From the NCBI GenBank assembly GCA_965202845.1, contig OZ241856.1, positions 1,054,001 through 1,118,000 on the forward strand: a stretch of DNA of 64,000 bases. Direction: 5' to 3'. The notes under the pieces were generated by a model that saw only the letters and a list, made by a program, of their open reading frames with translations, searched no databases and was not told where the DNA came from. Positions 1 through 7,610 of the stretch are shown one piece after another. This stretch comes from CBDATA01 sp965202845 (GTDB taxonomy: Bacteria > Acidobacteriota > Vicinamibacteria > Marinacidobacterales > Marinacidobacteraceae). The position numbers and the translations under genes were made by a program. The first letter of the stretch is position 1; each line of letters begins with the position of its first letter.

Positions 1-1357
1 AGAGGGAATTCACCACGCACTTGCCGGGAACCGCGCGGAGTCCGGCCTCCAGCACGGAAAGCCGCGAGCTGTCGAGCATCAGGGGGAGGCGCGCCGCCTC
101 CGGCTCCATGGCGACCAGCCGGAGAAACCGCTCCATCTGCGCTTTCGCGTCAAGGAGCGCGTCGTCCATGTTGACGTCGAGCAGGTTGGCGCCGCTCGCC
201 GCCTGGTCGCGCGCGACGGCGAGCGCCTCCTCCAGCCGGTCTTCGCGGACCAGTCGGGCGAACTTCCGGGACCCGGTGACGTTCGTCCGTTCCCCGATCA
301 CGAGGAAGCTGCGATCAGGGCGCACCAGCGGCTCGGCGCCGGCGAGCCGCAGCCGGCGGGCCGGGCGCGGGATGCGTCGGGGTCGGAGGCCGGCGACCGC
401 TTCGCCGATCTCCCGGATATGCTCCGGGCGGGTTCCGCAACAGCCGCCGACCGCGTTGACCAAGCCGTCGGCGGCCAGCTCCCGGAGTTCTCCGGCCATC
501 GCTTCGGGCGTTTCGTCGTACTCCCCGAATTCGTTGGGAAGCCCGCAGTTCGGAACCACGGCGAGCGGAACCGGAGCGTCCCGGGCCAGGTCGCGCACGA
601 AGGGGCGCATCGCGGCGGGTCCCAGGGAGCAGTTGATGCCGACGGCGGCGACCCCGGCGTGCTCCACCGAGATCCAGAAGGCCTCGGCGGTCTGGCCGAC
701 CAGGTTGCGGCCGCTCCGGTCCACCGCGGTGAAGGAGACGATGATTCCGGGCCGCCGTCCGGGCGCCGCTTCCAGGGCTTCCTGGGCGGCGTCCAGCGCC
801 GCCTTGGCGTTCAGGGTGTCGAAACAGGTCTCGATCAGCAGCAGGTCGGCGCCGCCGGCCAGCAGCCCGGCCGCCGCCTCCCGGTAGGAGGCGCGCAGCT
901 CGTCGTAGGCGATGGCGCGGTGGGCGGGGTCCGCGACGTCCGGCGAGATGCCGAGCGTCCGGTTGGTGGGGCCCATGGAACCCAGGACGAACACCGTGCG
1001 TCCGGCGACGGCGTCCGCCGCCTCGCGCGCCAGCGCGGCGCCGGCCCGGTTGATCTCGAAGGCCAGGTGTTCGACGCCGTAGTCGGCGAGCGAGACCGAA
1101 GTCGCGGTGAAGGTGTTGGTGGTGAGCGCCTCGGCGCCCGCCGCCAGGTGCTTGCGGTGCACCGCGGCGACCAGCTCGGGCCGGGTCAGGCAGAGGATGT
1201 CGCCGAGTCCCCGGAGCGGGCGCGGATGCTCCCGGAGTCGATCGCCGCGAAAGCCGGCCTCGTCGAGCCGTTCCTGCTGGAGCATGGTTCCCATCGCTCC
1301 GTCGATGAGCAGGATCCGCTCGGAGAGGGCGTCGCGGAACGCCTGGCGCGCGTTCAT
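1..1357 (-). CDS. metH: Cobalamin-dependent methionine synthase, N-terminal part (runs off the window)
   Basis: The first 452 codons are in the window; the rest lies beyond position 1. Residues 1 to about 300 form a homocysteine S-methyltransferase barrel. It opens with LLIDGAMGTMLQ and carries the zinc-ligand cysteines in GINCSLGP and VGGCCGTRPEH. A pterin-binding domain then starts with IGERTNVTGSRKF and contains GANLLDVNMD and LMLDSS. This domain order is that of MetH, which transfers the methyl group of methyl-tetrahydrofolate to homocysteine through cobalamin. The cobalamin-binding and reactivation domains should follow outside the window. The ATG at 1357 has no Shine-Dalgarno; a TAAACT hexamer (1369-1364) ends 6 nt upstream, suggesting a leaderless mRNA. 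It diverges from the symporter gene. Confidence 0.95.
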   Translation of the reverse strand, partial: MNARQAFRDALSERILLIDGAMGTMLQQERLDEAGFRGDRLREHPRPLRGLGDILCLTRPELVAAVHRKHLAAGAEALTTNTFTATSVSLADYGVEHLAFEINRAGAALAREAADAVAGRTVFVLGSMGPTNRTLGISPDVADPAHRAIAYDELRASYREAAAGLLAGGADLLLIETCFDTLNAKAALDAAQEALEAAPGRRPGIIVSFTAVDRSGRNLVGQTAEAFWISVEHAGVAAVGINCSLGPAAMRPFVRDLARDAPVPLAVVPNCGLPNEFGEYDETPEAMAGELRELAADGLVNAVGGCCGTRPEHIREIGEAVAGLRPRRIPRPARRLRLAGAEPLVRPDRSFLVIGERTNVTGSRKFARLVREDRLEEALAVARDQAASGANLLDVNMDDALLDAKAQMERFLRLVAMEPEAARLPLMLDSSRLSVLEAGLRAVPGKCVVNSL

Positions 1358-1363
1358 GGCGGA

Positions 1364-1369
1364 AGTTTA
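1364..1369 (-). promoter_or_regulatory. -10 element of metH, leaderless spacing
   Basis: TAAACT is read on the minus strand and the ATG follows after 6 nt (TCCGCC). Transcription would start at or next to the start codon. No purine-rich ribosome-binding site is present. Confidence 0.5.
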
Positions 1370-1412
1370 GGAAGGGGGGGCGCCGGGTAGGATTGCCCCC
1401 CCTGATCCAGCC

Positions 1413-2642
1413 ATGAGCCGCATCCCGCTCCACGTTCAAGTCCTCGTCGGCGCCGCCGCCGGAATTCTGGTCGGGGTGGTGGTCGGCGAGCCGGCCGCGC
1501 TGCTCCAGCCGGTCGCCGACCTGTTCGTGAAGCTGCTGCGGATGATCATCGCGCCGATGGTCTTCTTGACCCTTTCGGTGGCGATCCTGGGCCAGGGAGC
1601 GGGCGCGATGTCGGGGATCGGACTGCGGGCGGTCGCCTACAACCTGGCCACGCTCGCGGTCGCGCTGGGGATCGGGATCGGCTTCGGCGTCGCGCTGGCG
1701 CCGGGAGCGGGGATGGACGCCGCGACCCGGGAGGCGCTCCAGGCGAGCGGAACGGCCCCGGCGGTCGCCGGCGAGACGCAGTCGGCGTTCGAAATCCTGA
1801 GCGGGATCGTCCCCGGCAACGTCTTCTCCGCGTTCGTGGAGGGGAACGTGCTCCAGATCCTGTTCCTTGCGATCCTGTTCGGGGGCGCGGTCCGGGCGGT
1901 CGGGCCGGCGCGTCTCCAGGGACTGGTCGACGTGACGCAGGGGCTTCACGACCTGGTGTACCGCGTCGTGCACTGGGTGGTGCGGCTCGCCCCGGTGGGG
2001 GTCTTCGCCATCCTCGCCGCGGTGGTGGGCGCGTCCGGACTCGGCATCCTGGGCGCCCTCGCCTGGTATGTGGCGGTGGTCTTCCTGGCGACCTTCGCGC
2101 ACGTGTCGCTCGTGCACTGCGGCGCGGTGCGGCTTCTCGCCGGCCAGCCGCTCGGCCGGTTCTTCCGGGCGCTCCGGGAGCCGCTTCCCATCGCCTTCGC
2201 CTCGGTCTCGACCGCGGCCGCGCTTCCGGTCTCGATGGTTTCGGTCCCGCGGGAAACCGGCATTTCCGAGCGGGCGGCCGGTTTCGTGCTCCCGCTGGGG
2301 GCGGCGGTGGGACGCGATTCGAGCGGGATCTACCAGGTGGTCTCGGTGCTGTGCATCGCCCAGCTGGCGTCGCAGCCGCTCGCCGGGCCGGAGCTGCTGA
2401 TCCTGTGGGGAACCGCGATCCTGACTTCGCTCGCAGTGGCGGGAGCGCCCGGCGCGAGCTTCGTGAATCTGGCCATCCTGCTGGAGGCGGTGGGGCTTCC
2501 GGTCCCGCTGGCCGCGCTGATTTTCGCGGTGGAGCGGCCGCTGGACCACCTGCGCACCAGCGGGAATCTGATCGGCCAGTTCGCCAACGCGGTGTTCACC
2601 GGAGCGACCGGCGGAGAGATGCGACGCGCCGATGCCGCTTGA
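1413..2642 (+). CDS. Dicarboxylate/amino acid:cation symporter (DAACS family)
   Basis: A 409-residue polytopic membrane protein of the GltP/DctA/EAAT type. It starts with the hydrophobic helices typical of the family and has the conserved stretch LLRMIIAPMVFLTL around residue 45. A serine-rich re-entrant loop (ASVSTAAALPVS) lies near residue 263. The segment usually written as NMDG reads GRDSSGIY near residue 300, so the substrate cannot be taken as glutamate or succinate by analogy. These proteins import acidic amino acids or C4-dicarboxylates with Na+ or H+. A TAGGAT hexamer lies 20-25 nt before the ATG. The 3' end overlaps the next gene by 11 bp. Confidence 0.9.
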   Translation: MSRIPLHVQVLVGAAAGILVGVVVGEPAALLQPVADLFVKLLRMIIAPMVFLTLSVAILGQGAGAMSGIGLRAVAYNLATLAVALGIGIGFGVALAPGAGMDAATREALQASGTAPAVAGETQSAFEILSGIVPGNVFSAFVEGNVLQILFLAILFGGAVRAVGPARLQGLVDVTQGLHDLVYRVVHWVVRLAPVGVFAILAAVVGASGLGILGALAWYVAVVFLATFAHVSLVHCGAVRLLAGQPLGRFFRALREPLPIAFASVSTAAALPVSMVSVPRETGISERAAGFVLPLGAAVGRDSSGIYQVVSVLCIAQLASQPLAGPELLILWGTAILTSLAVAGAPGASFVNLAILLEAVGLPVPLAALIFAVERPLDHLRTSGNLIGQFANAVFTGATGGEMRRADAA

Positions 2643-3561
2643 ACGACGGGCGGCGGCTTTCTGGCTGCTGTTGTGCGCCGTCCTCCAGGCGTGCGGGAAC
2701 GGCGGACCGGCGGCGGGGCCGGTTCCTTCGCCTCCCGCGCCCGATGCGAGCTTTCGCGGGGTGGTGACCGCCACCGTCGCCGGAACGCCGGTGGCCGGGG
2801 CGACGCTGCGCGCCGGGGGGCGGACCGCCCGCACCGCGTCCGACGGGAGTTTCGGGCTGGACCTGCCCGCCGGGGAGCACCGGCTGACCCTTTCCGCTCC
2901 CGGATTCGTGGAGCGCGCGACCACAGTTCGCTCCCCGAATCCCGAGGCACGCCTGGACATCATTTCCACCGCCGCTCCCTGGGATTTGGCGTTCTACCGC
3001 GAGCTGGTCCGCAACGGAGCGGGAGGGGGCGACCTGGAGCCGTTGCGGCGCTGGACCGTCGAACCGGCGTTCCACATCGACGCCCGCCCCGAACCCACCA
3101 CCGGCGATCCGGTCCCGGAGGAGGCGATCGCGCTGGTTCAGAGGGCCATCCGGGAGACGGTTCCGCTGCTCACCGGGGGGCGCTTCACCGGCGAGCGCAT
3201 CCACGTCTCCCGCGACCCGCCGGAGGACATGACTCCGGGAACGGTGGTGCTGCGCTGGAACGCCGCCGAAGTGGAGGATCGGATCGGGGTCGGGGACGCC
3301 TTCGCCTACCGGGTGGGCGGGCCGGCGAACGTGGTGGTGTTCCGCCACTTCGAGCAGACGTTCGCCGCCTGGCACGAGATCGGCCATGTGCTGGGCCTCT
3401 ACCACCCGCTGGGCGGCTTCCGGCCGTCGCACATGTGGTACTCCGGCGAGCTGGCGCCGCCCCATTTCACCGAGTGGGACATCTTCCACTCCCGGGTTCT
3501 CTACAGCCGCCCGCCGGGAAATCTCGATGTGGACGTGGACCCCGCCGGCTCCGTGAGGTAG
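2632..3561 (+). CDS. Secreted zinc metallopeptidase lipoprotein with N-terminal carboxypeptidase-regulatory-like domain
   Basis: 309 residues. The signal peptide ends in a lipobox (VLQAC, cysteine 21), predicting an outer-surface or periplasmic lipoprotein. Residues about 40-110 look like a carboxypeptidase regulatory-like beta-sandwich (GVVTATVAGTPVAGATL ... SDGSFGLDLPAGEH). The catalytic part has the full metzincin motif HEIGHVLGLYH at residues 248-258, and a methionine in SHMWYSG that could be the Met-turn. The short gene probably encodes a minimal protease domain. The ATG lies inside the end of the symporter gene, so translation may be coupled. The substrate is unknown. Confidence 0.75.
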   Translation: MPLERRAAAFWLLLCAVLQACGNGGPAAGPVPSPPAPDASFRGVVTATVAGTPVAGATLRAGGRTARTASDGSFGLDLPAGEHRLTLSAPGFVERATTVRSPNPEARLDIISTAAPWDLAFYRELVRNGAGGGDLEPLRRWTVEPAFHIDARPEPTTGDPVPEEAIALVQRAIRETVPLLTGGRFTGERIHVSRDPPEDMTPGTVVLRWNAAEVEDRIGVGDAFAYRVGGPANVVVFRHFEQTFAAWHEIGHVLGLYHPLGGFRPSHMWYSGELAPPHFTEWDIFHSRVLYSRPPGNLDVDVDPAGSVR

Positions 3562-3596
3562 AGATCGTTCAGGTAGAGATCGCTCAGGGAACGATC
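3556..3596. repeat. Tandem 15-bp repeat plus inverted repeat between convergent genes
   Basis: AGGTAGAGATCGTTC (3556-3570) is followed directly by AGGTAGAGATCGCTC (3571-3585), one mismatch apart. GATCGTTC (3563-3570) is also inverted as GAACGATC (3589-3596), which could form a hairpin with an 18-nt loop. The element covers the 3' ends of two convergent genes whose stops are only 22 bp apart. It may act as a bidirectional terminator, but there is no T-run. Confidence 0.5.
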
Positions 3597-5170
3597 AGGT
3601 TGCGCCGGAGGCGGCTCGCCGCCGGGTCCCCAAGCGCGGCATCCAGCCGTTCGACGAAGCCGGGGCCGTAGCGAGCGAAAAACACCAGCGGTCCGAGTCG
3701 GCGCTCCTGGGGGCGGCCGCCCGGAAACAGCGCGTTGCGGGCGCGGAGGAAGCGCTGCCGGCGTTCCCCGTCGCGCCGCTTCGCGGCGCGGAGCGCCTTG
3801 CCCTCGAGATCCTGGAGAACCCGAAGCATGCGGCCGCGGGCGCGCGCCACCGCTCCGGCCAGACTGGCGTCCAGGGCGCCGAGCGCCGCCTCCACGTCCT
3901 GAAGCCGCTCCACCGTCGCCGCTTGCGCCGCCGCCAGCGCCTCCACCGAAGCGGCGTCCCCGGCGCGCCTGTTCAGCGCCGCCTCGTCGGAAGCGGCCAG
4001 CTCGTCGAACGGGATGCCGTCCTCCTGGAGAACCCGCAGGTTCGCGGGCTGGAGGACGGCGACCAGGTGCCGCGGCAGGACCAGCGGACGCGGAATCCGG
4101 TGGAGGTCGTAGAGGTCGCCGATCTGGGCGTGGTAGGCCATCTCGGAGGGACCCGCTACGTAGGCCGCGGTGGGCAGCAGGAAGTCCTGGATCAGCGGGC
4201 GCAGCAGCACCGCGGCGCTGAGCCGCTCCGGCTGGTCGGCGCTTTCCGGTCCGGGCGGCTCCAGGCGAACCCGGCGCCCGTCGTCCCCGGTGCGAAACAC
4301 GCCGTATCCGGTGGGGCTGGCCTGGGCGGGAAAGCCGGCGGCGACGCACCCGGCCGTCCGGGCGGCGACCCGCCGGCGCGCCTCCTCCTGGATGTCCAGC
4401 GCCTTTTGGTAGACCGGCAGGGCGAGCCGTTTCAGCGCCGGGTCGCTCGGATCCATCACCACCAGGCCGGTTCCCCGGCTGCACCAGGCAAGGAGCCGGC
4501 AGAAGGCTTCCGCGAGCGTGCGTCCGGGGGCGTAGGCGTCGCGCGCCGCCGCGAGCGCGTCTGCGGCGAATTCGCTCGGAGGGAGCCGGGCGGCGAATTC
4601 GTCCAGCAGGGTCGTGATGTTCCGATCCAGCTTCCGCGCCGAACCGGGAAGTCCGGGCGCTTCTTCGTCCGGCTGGTAGCGCAGCATCGCCGGCTGTCCG
4701 TCGGCGTCCAGCAGCCAGGTGGAGCGGACCTCCTCGAAGTCGTGGTCGTCGCCCTCCACCCAGAAGACCGGAATCGCCTCCCGGCCGGTTTGCTCCTGGA
4801 ACTGGCGCGCCGCCGCCGCCGCCGAAATCGCCTTCGCCAACCCGTAGAGCGGCCCTCCCAGGAGTCCCGGCTGCTGGCCGGTCACGATGGCGACCGAAGC
4901 GGGATCCCGGAGGCGGGCGGCGGATGCGAGCGCCTTCCGGTCGGCCCCCCAACGCCGGTTCGCCTCGACGAGCGCCGTCGCCACCGCTTCCCTGGGGCGT
5001 TCCAGGCGCAGCGCGCGTTCCGCCGCCTGGATGGCGGCGTCGGGGGGGAACGGGTCGGGGAGGAATTCGGCGAAGCGTTCCGGCTCTTTGGCCCACTTCG
5101 GAAAGAACCCTCCGTCGGGCAGGTCCAGCGTGCCGGCCAGCGCCCGGGGGCGTTCGTCGGACGGGCTCAC
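3584..5170 (-). CDS. bshC: Putative cysteine ligase BshC (bacillithiol biosynthesis)
   Basis: 528 residues, close to the usual BshC length of about 540. Conserved blocks are clear: VTGQQPGLLGGPLYGLAKA near residue 100, FWVEGDDHDFEEV near 135, and a long C-terminal helical region (residues about 380-470) that would form the coiled coil. BshC is thought to add cysteine to glucosamine-malate in the last step of bacillithiol synthesis. The chosen start is the GTG at 5170, whose last bases overlap the lepB stop (GTGA); an open frame continues upstream but runs through lepB. It is the last gene of argS-lepB-bshC. The other bacillithiol genes (bshA, bshB) are not in the window. Confidence 0.9.
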   Translation of the reverse strand: MSPSDERPRALAGTLDLPDGGFFPKWAKEPERFAEFLPDPFPPDAAIQAAERALRLERPREAVATALVEANRRWGADRKALASAARLRDPASVAIVTGQQPGLLGGPLYGLAKAISAAAAARQFQEQTGREAIPVFWVEGDDHDFEEVRSTWLLDADGQPAMLRYQPDEEAPGLPGSARKLDRNITTLLDEFAARLPPSEFAADALAAARDAYAPGRTLAEAFCRLLAWCSRGTGLVVMDPSDPALKRLALPVYQKALDIQEEARRRVAARTAGCVAAGFPAQASPTGYGVFRTGDDGRRVRLEPPGPESADQPERLSAAVLLRPLIQDFLLPTAAYVAGPSEMAYHAQIGDLYDLHRIPRPLVLPRHLVAVLQPANLRVLQEDGIPFDELAASDEAALNRRAGDAASVEALAAAQAATVERLQDVEAALGALDASLAGAVARARGRMLRVLQDLEGKALRAAKRRDGERRQRFLRARNALFPGGRPQERRLGPLVFFARYGPGFVERLDAALGDPAASRLRRNLIVP

Positions 5171-5646
5171 GGGACGCCCCGCCGTTCCCAGGGCAGGTAG
5201 CGGAAAAAGACCTTGCCGCGGATGGCGTCTTCGGCGAGGGGGCCGAAGTACCGACTGTCGCGACTCTCCGGACGGTTGTCCCCGACCACGAAGTAGAAGC
5301 CCTCCTGGATGCGCACCGGCGCGGGTCCCCCGGCGGGTCTGGCGATGACGTCGACCAGCGCGTCGTCCGACTCGAAGCGCACCGTGTCCCCGGGAACCGC
5401 CACCACCCGCTTCACCACCGAAACGCCTGGTTCCAGCGGGGAATGAAAAACCACGATGTCGCCGCGCCGGATGCCGAAGAGGTGGACGGCGAGGGGAGTC
5501 GCCAGAATGTGATCGTCCGCCAGCAGGGTCGGCTCCATGCTGGTTCCCGCGACCCGGAAGGAGCGGACCGAGTAGCTGCCGACGATAAAGAAGCCGCCCA
5601 CCAGAAGCGCGGTGCGGAGCAGGCGCAGCGCGCGGGCGACGGTCAC
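5167..5646 (-). CDS. lepB: Signal peptidase I
   Basis: 159 residues, short but complete for a single-pass type I signal peptidase. One N-terminal membrane segment (LLVGGFFIVGSYSV) is followed by box B with the catalytic serine (GTSMEPTLL), box C (RGDIVVFHSP), box D with the catalytic lysine (VVKRVVAVPGD) and box E (GDNRPESRDSRYFG). It cleaves signal peptides at the outer face of the inner membrane. The GTG at 5646 overlaps the argS stop (ATGTGA). A longer reading to 5814 would lie inside argS and adds only low-complexity sequence. Confidence 0.93.
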   Translation of the reverse strand: MTVARALRLLRTALLVGGFFIVGSYSVRSFRVAGTSMEPTLLADDHILATPLAVHLFGIRRGDIVVFHSPLEPGVSVVKRVVAVPGDTVRFESDDALVDVIARPAGGPAPVRIQEGFYFVVGDNRPESRDSRYFGPLAEDAIRGKVFFRYLPWERRGVP

Positions 5647-7562
5647 ATGCGCTCCGGCGTCGGGATGCCCAGGAGATCGAGGCCCCGGGTGTGCCAGGCG
5701 AAAAAGCAGGCCACCGCGTGGGCGCGGAGTTCGCGGGCGTTCCGATCCGGTTCCCCGGCGATGCGATACCGGTGGTAGAAGGCGTTGAACCGCTGGGCGC
5801 CCTCCCAGGCCCAACGCGCCAGGACCTGCGGCTCCTCGGCCTCGGCGGCGCGGGTCGCCGCGGCATGAAGGGCGGCGGCCTCCCGCATCAGAATCCAGAG
5901 ATCGGCGCTTTCCTCCGGGGGCAGGGCGGCGAGGCGGCGATCCAGGTCGGGCAGGGGATCGGGCGCGCGGTCGGACGGCGTCTCGCCGATGCGCAAAAGG
6001 ATGTTCCGCGCCCGCACCGCCGCGTACTGGAGATACGGGCCGGTCGCTCCGTCGAAGCTCAGCGCCTCGTCGAGATCGAAGACGATGATCTGGTTCTTGG
6101 TGACCTTGACCATCAGGTAGCGGAGGGCGCCCACCGCGATGTCCCGGGCGAGCGCGTTCCGGGTCGCCGCGTCCTGATCGGGGTTCCGCTTCGCCACCTC
6201 CTCGCCGGCCCTGGCGATGAGGGCGTCCAGGAAGTCATCCGCCTTGACGCCGACGCCCTTGCGTCCGGAGACCTCCACGCTTCCGCCGCCTTCGGCGTCT
6301 GCGGCGGCGATCCCCAAGCGCCGGATGGTGGACTGGGTCAGCGAGACCATTTCGTAGGCGAAGTGCCGGGTGCGCGCCCGGTCCGCCTCGGAGGTGAGGC
6401 GGGCGACGGCTTCCTGGACGATCTGCTGCGGGTAGGACTGGCGGGTGTCGATCACGTGGTGGACCACCGCTCCGCTCCCGAACCGGGGCGCCTCCCGGTC
6501 TCCGGCGCCGTCGGTGGTGATCCACGCGGCGTCGCCGTCCGGATAGGCGTGAAACCGCCGGTAGCGAAACTCGCGGTCCAGCAGGCCGATCTGCCACATC
6601 TGGTAGGCGATGTCCTTCCCCACGTAGGTGACCGTGCCGTTCGAGCGGACGATCACCTTCTCTCCGTCCTGGGCGAGCGGGGTGTCCATCACCCAGCACC
6701 CCCGGTTCTTTCCGGAATCGCTGCGGCGGATGGCGCCCCGCTCCTTCAGCAACTCGAAGGCGCGCTCCCAGAAACGAAGCCGCAGGATCGTCTTCTCGCA
6801 GGGCAGGACGTCGTAGCGCGCCCCGATCCGCTCCGTCGTCTCGAGATGCCGCAGCGCGATCCGGTCCGCCACCAGAGCCCCGATCTCCGCCCACGGGGAA
6901 TCGCCGTGCTCGAGGCCGAAGAGCGCCTCCCGGCGGAGCGCGGCGCGCCCGGCGTCCTCGGCGAGCCAGCGCGATACCTCGGCGTAGAGATCCCAACAGA
7001 GATAGTCGAAGCGCGGCCGGGCGGCGAGATTCCGCACCCCGTCCGCATCGAGCTTGCGGAGCTCCACGAAGCCGAGCGCCACGTCCGCCACCTGCACCCC
7101 GGTGTCGTCGATGTAGTTCTGGATTTCCACCCGGTGTCCCAGGAACTTCAGGATGCGGGCGAAGGAGTCGCCGAGCGCGGCGTTCCGCAGGTGGCCGATG
7201 TGGGCCGCCTTGTTGGGGTTGATGCAGGTGTGCTCCACGATCCGGAGCCCGTCATCGTCGGGGGCGTTCCGGCTGGCGACGGCGCTCCGCAACCAGCGCT
7301 CGCGGTCGAGGAAGACATTCACGTACCCCGGCCCGGCCACTTCGACCGCCCGCGCCTCCGGACGCTCCCGGAGCCTTGCGGCGATGGATTCGGCGATCCG
7401 GCGCGGCGGACGACGCAGATCCCGGGCGAGGGCGAGGGCGGTGGGGAAGGCGATATCGCCGCGGTCCGGGGTGGCGGGGGTGTCCGCGACGACCCGCGGC
7501 GGATCGGGGACGCCGAGGTCCCGAACCGCTTCCCGGACCACATGAACCAGACTGGCGAGCAT
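5643..7562 (-). CDS. argS: Arginyl-tRNA synthetase
   Basis: 639 residues. The N-terminal additional domain is followed by the class I signature HTCINPNKAAHIGHLRN around residue 115-130, where HIGH binds ATP. The anticodon-binding helical domain lies at the C-terminus, with the conserved LQYAAVRARNIL block. No canonical KMSKS is visible (GRKGVGVKADD takes its place), which is common in ArgRS. It is the first gene of argS-lepB-bshC and diverges from the methyltransferase/MTHFR fusion across a 48-bp region built on an inverted repeat. A TAGAAT hexamer (7583-7578) lies 15 nt before the ATG. Confidence 0.96.
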   Translation of the reverse strand: MLASLVHVVREAVRDLGVPDPPRVVADTPATPDRGDIAFPTALALARDLRRPPRRIAESIAARLRERPEARAVEVAGPGYVNVFLDRERWLRSAVASRNAPDDDGLRIVEHTCINPNKAAHIGHLRNAALGDSFARILKFLGHRVEIQNYIDDTGVQVADVALGFVELRKLDADGVRNLAARPRFDYLCWDLYAEVSRWLAEDAGRAALRREALFGLEHGDSPWAEIGALVADRIALRHLETTERIGARYDVLPCEKTILRLRFWERAFELLKERGAIRRSDSGKNRGCWVMDTPLAQDGEKVIVRSNGTVTYVGKDIAYQMWQIGLLDREFRYRRFHAYPDGDAAWITTDGAGDREAPRFGSGAVVHHVIDTRQSYPQQIVQEAVARLTSEADRARTRHFAYEMVSLTQSTIRRLGIAAADAEGGGSVEVSGRKGVGVKADDFLDALIARAGEEVAKRNPDQDAATRNALARDIAVGALRYLMVKVTKNQIIVFDLDEALSFDGATGPYLQYAAVRARNILLRIGETPSDRAPDPLPDLDRRLAALPPEESADLWILMREAAALHAAATRAAEAEEPQVLARWAWEGAQRFNAFYHRYRIAGEPDRNARELRAHAVACFFAWHTRGLDLLGIPTPERM

Positions 7563-7570
7563 GAGGGAAC

Positions 7571-7610
7571 GGCGCGGATTCTAGTGGTTCGGATTCGTAG
7601 AATCCCCGCC
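7571..7610. promoter_or_regulatory. 13-bp inverted repeat filling the divergent argS / methyltransferase-MTHFR promoter
   Basis: The arms 7571-7583 (GGCGCGGATTCTA) and 7598-7610 (TAGAATCCCCGCC) are complementary except for one base and enclose a 14-nt loop. Each arm holds a TAGAAT -10 hexamer in the direction of its own gene, and the right arm ends against the GTG at 7611. It may be two symmetric divergent promoters or an operator overlapping both. Confidence 0.6.

Noticed and set aside
315..2969. Long open frame on the minus strand across the symporter and metH regions
   Set aside because: It is low-complexity Arg/Pro/Gly-rich sequence antisense to well-supported genes; a shadow caused by high G+C.
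6235..6300. Missing KMSKS in ArgRS as a defect
   Set aside because: Many arginyl-tRNA synthetases lack the canonical motif, so it is not unusual.
5691..7610. N-terminal extension of the methyltransferase/MTHFR protein by about 640 residues
   Set aside because: The extension is antisense to argS; the family similarity starts at GTG 7611.
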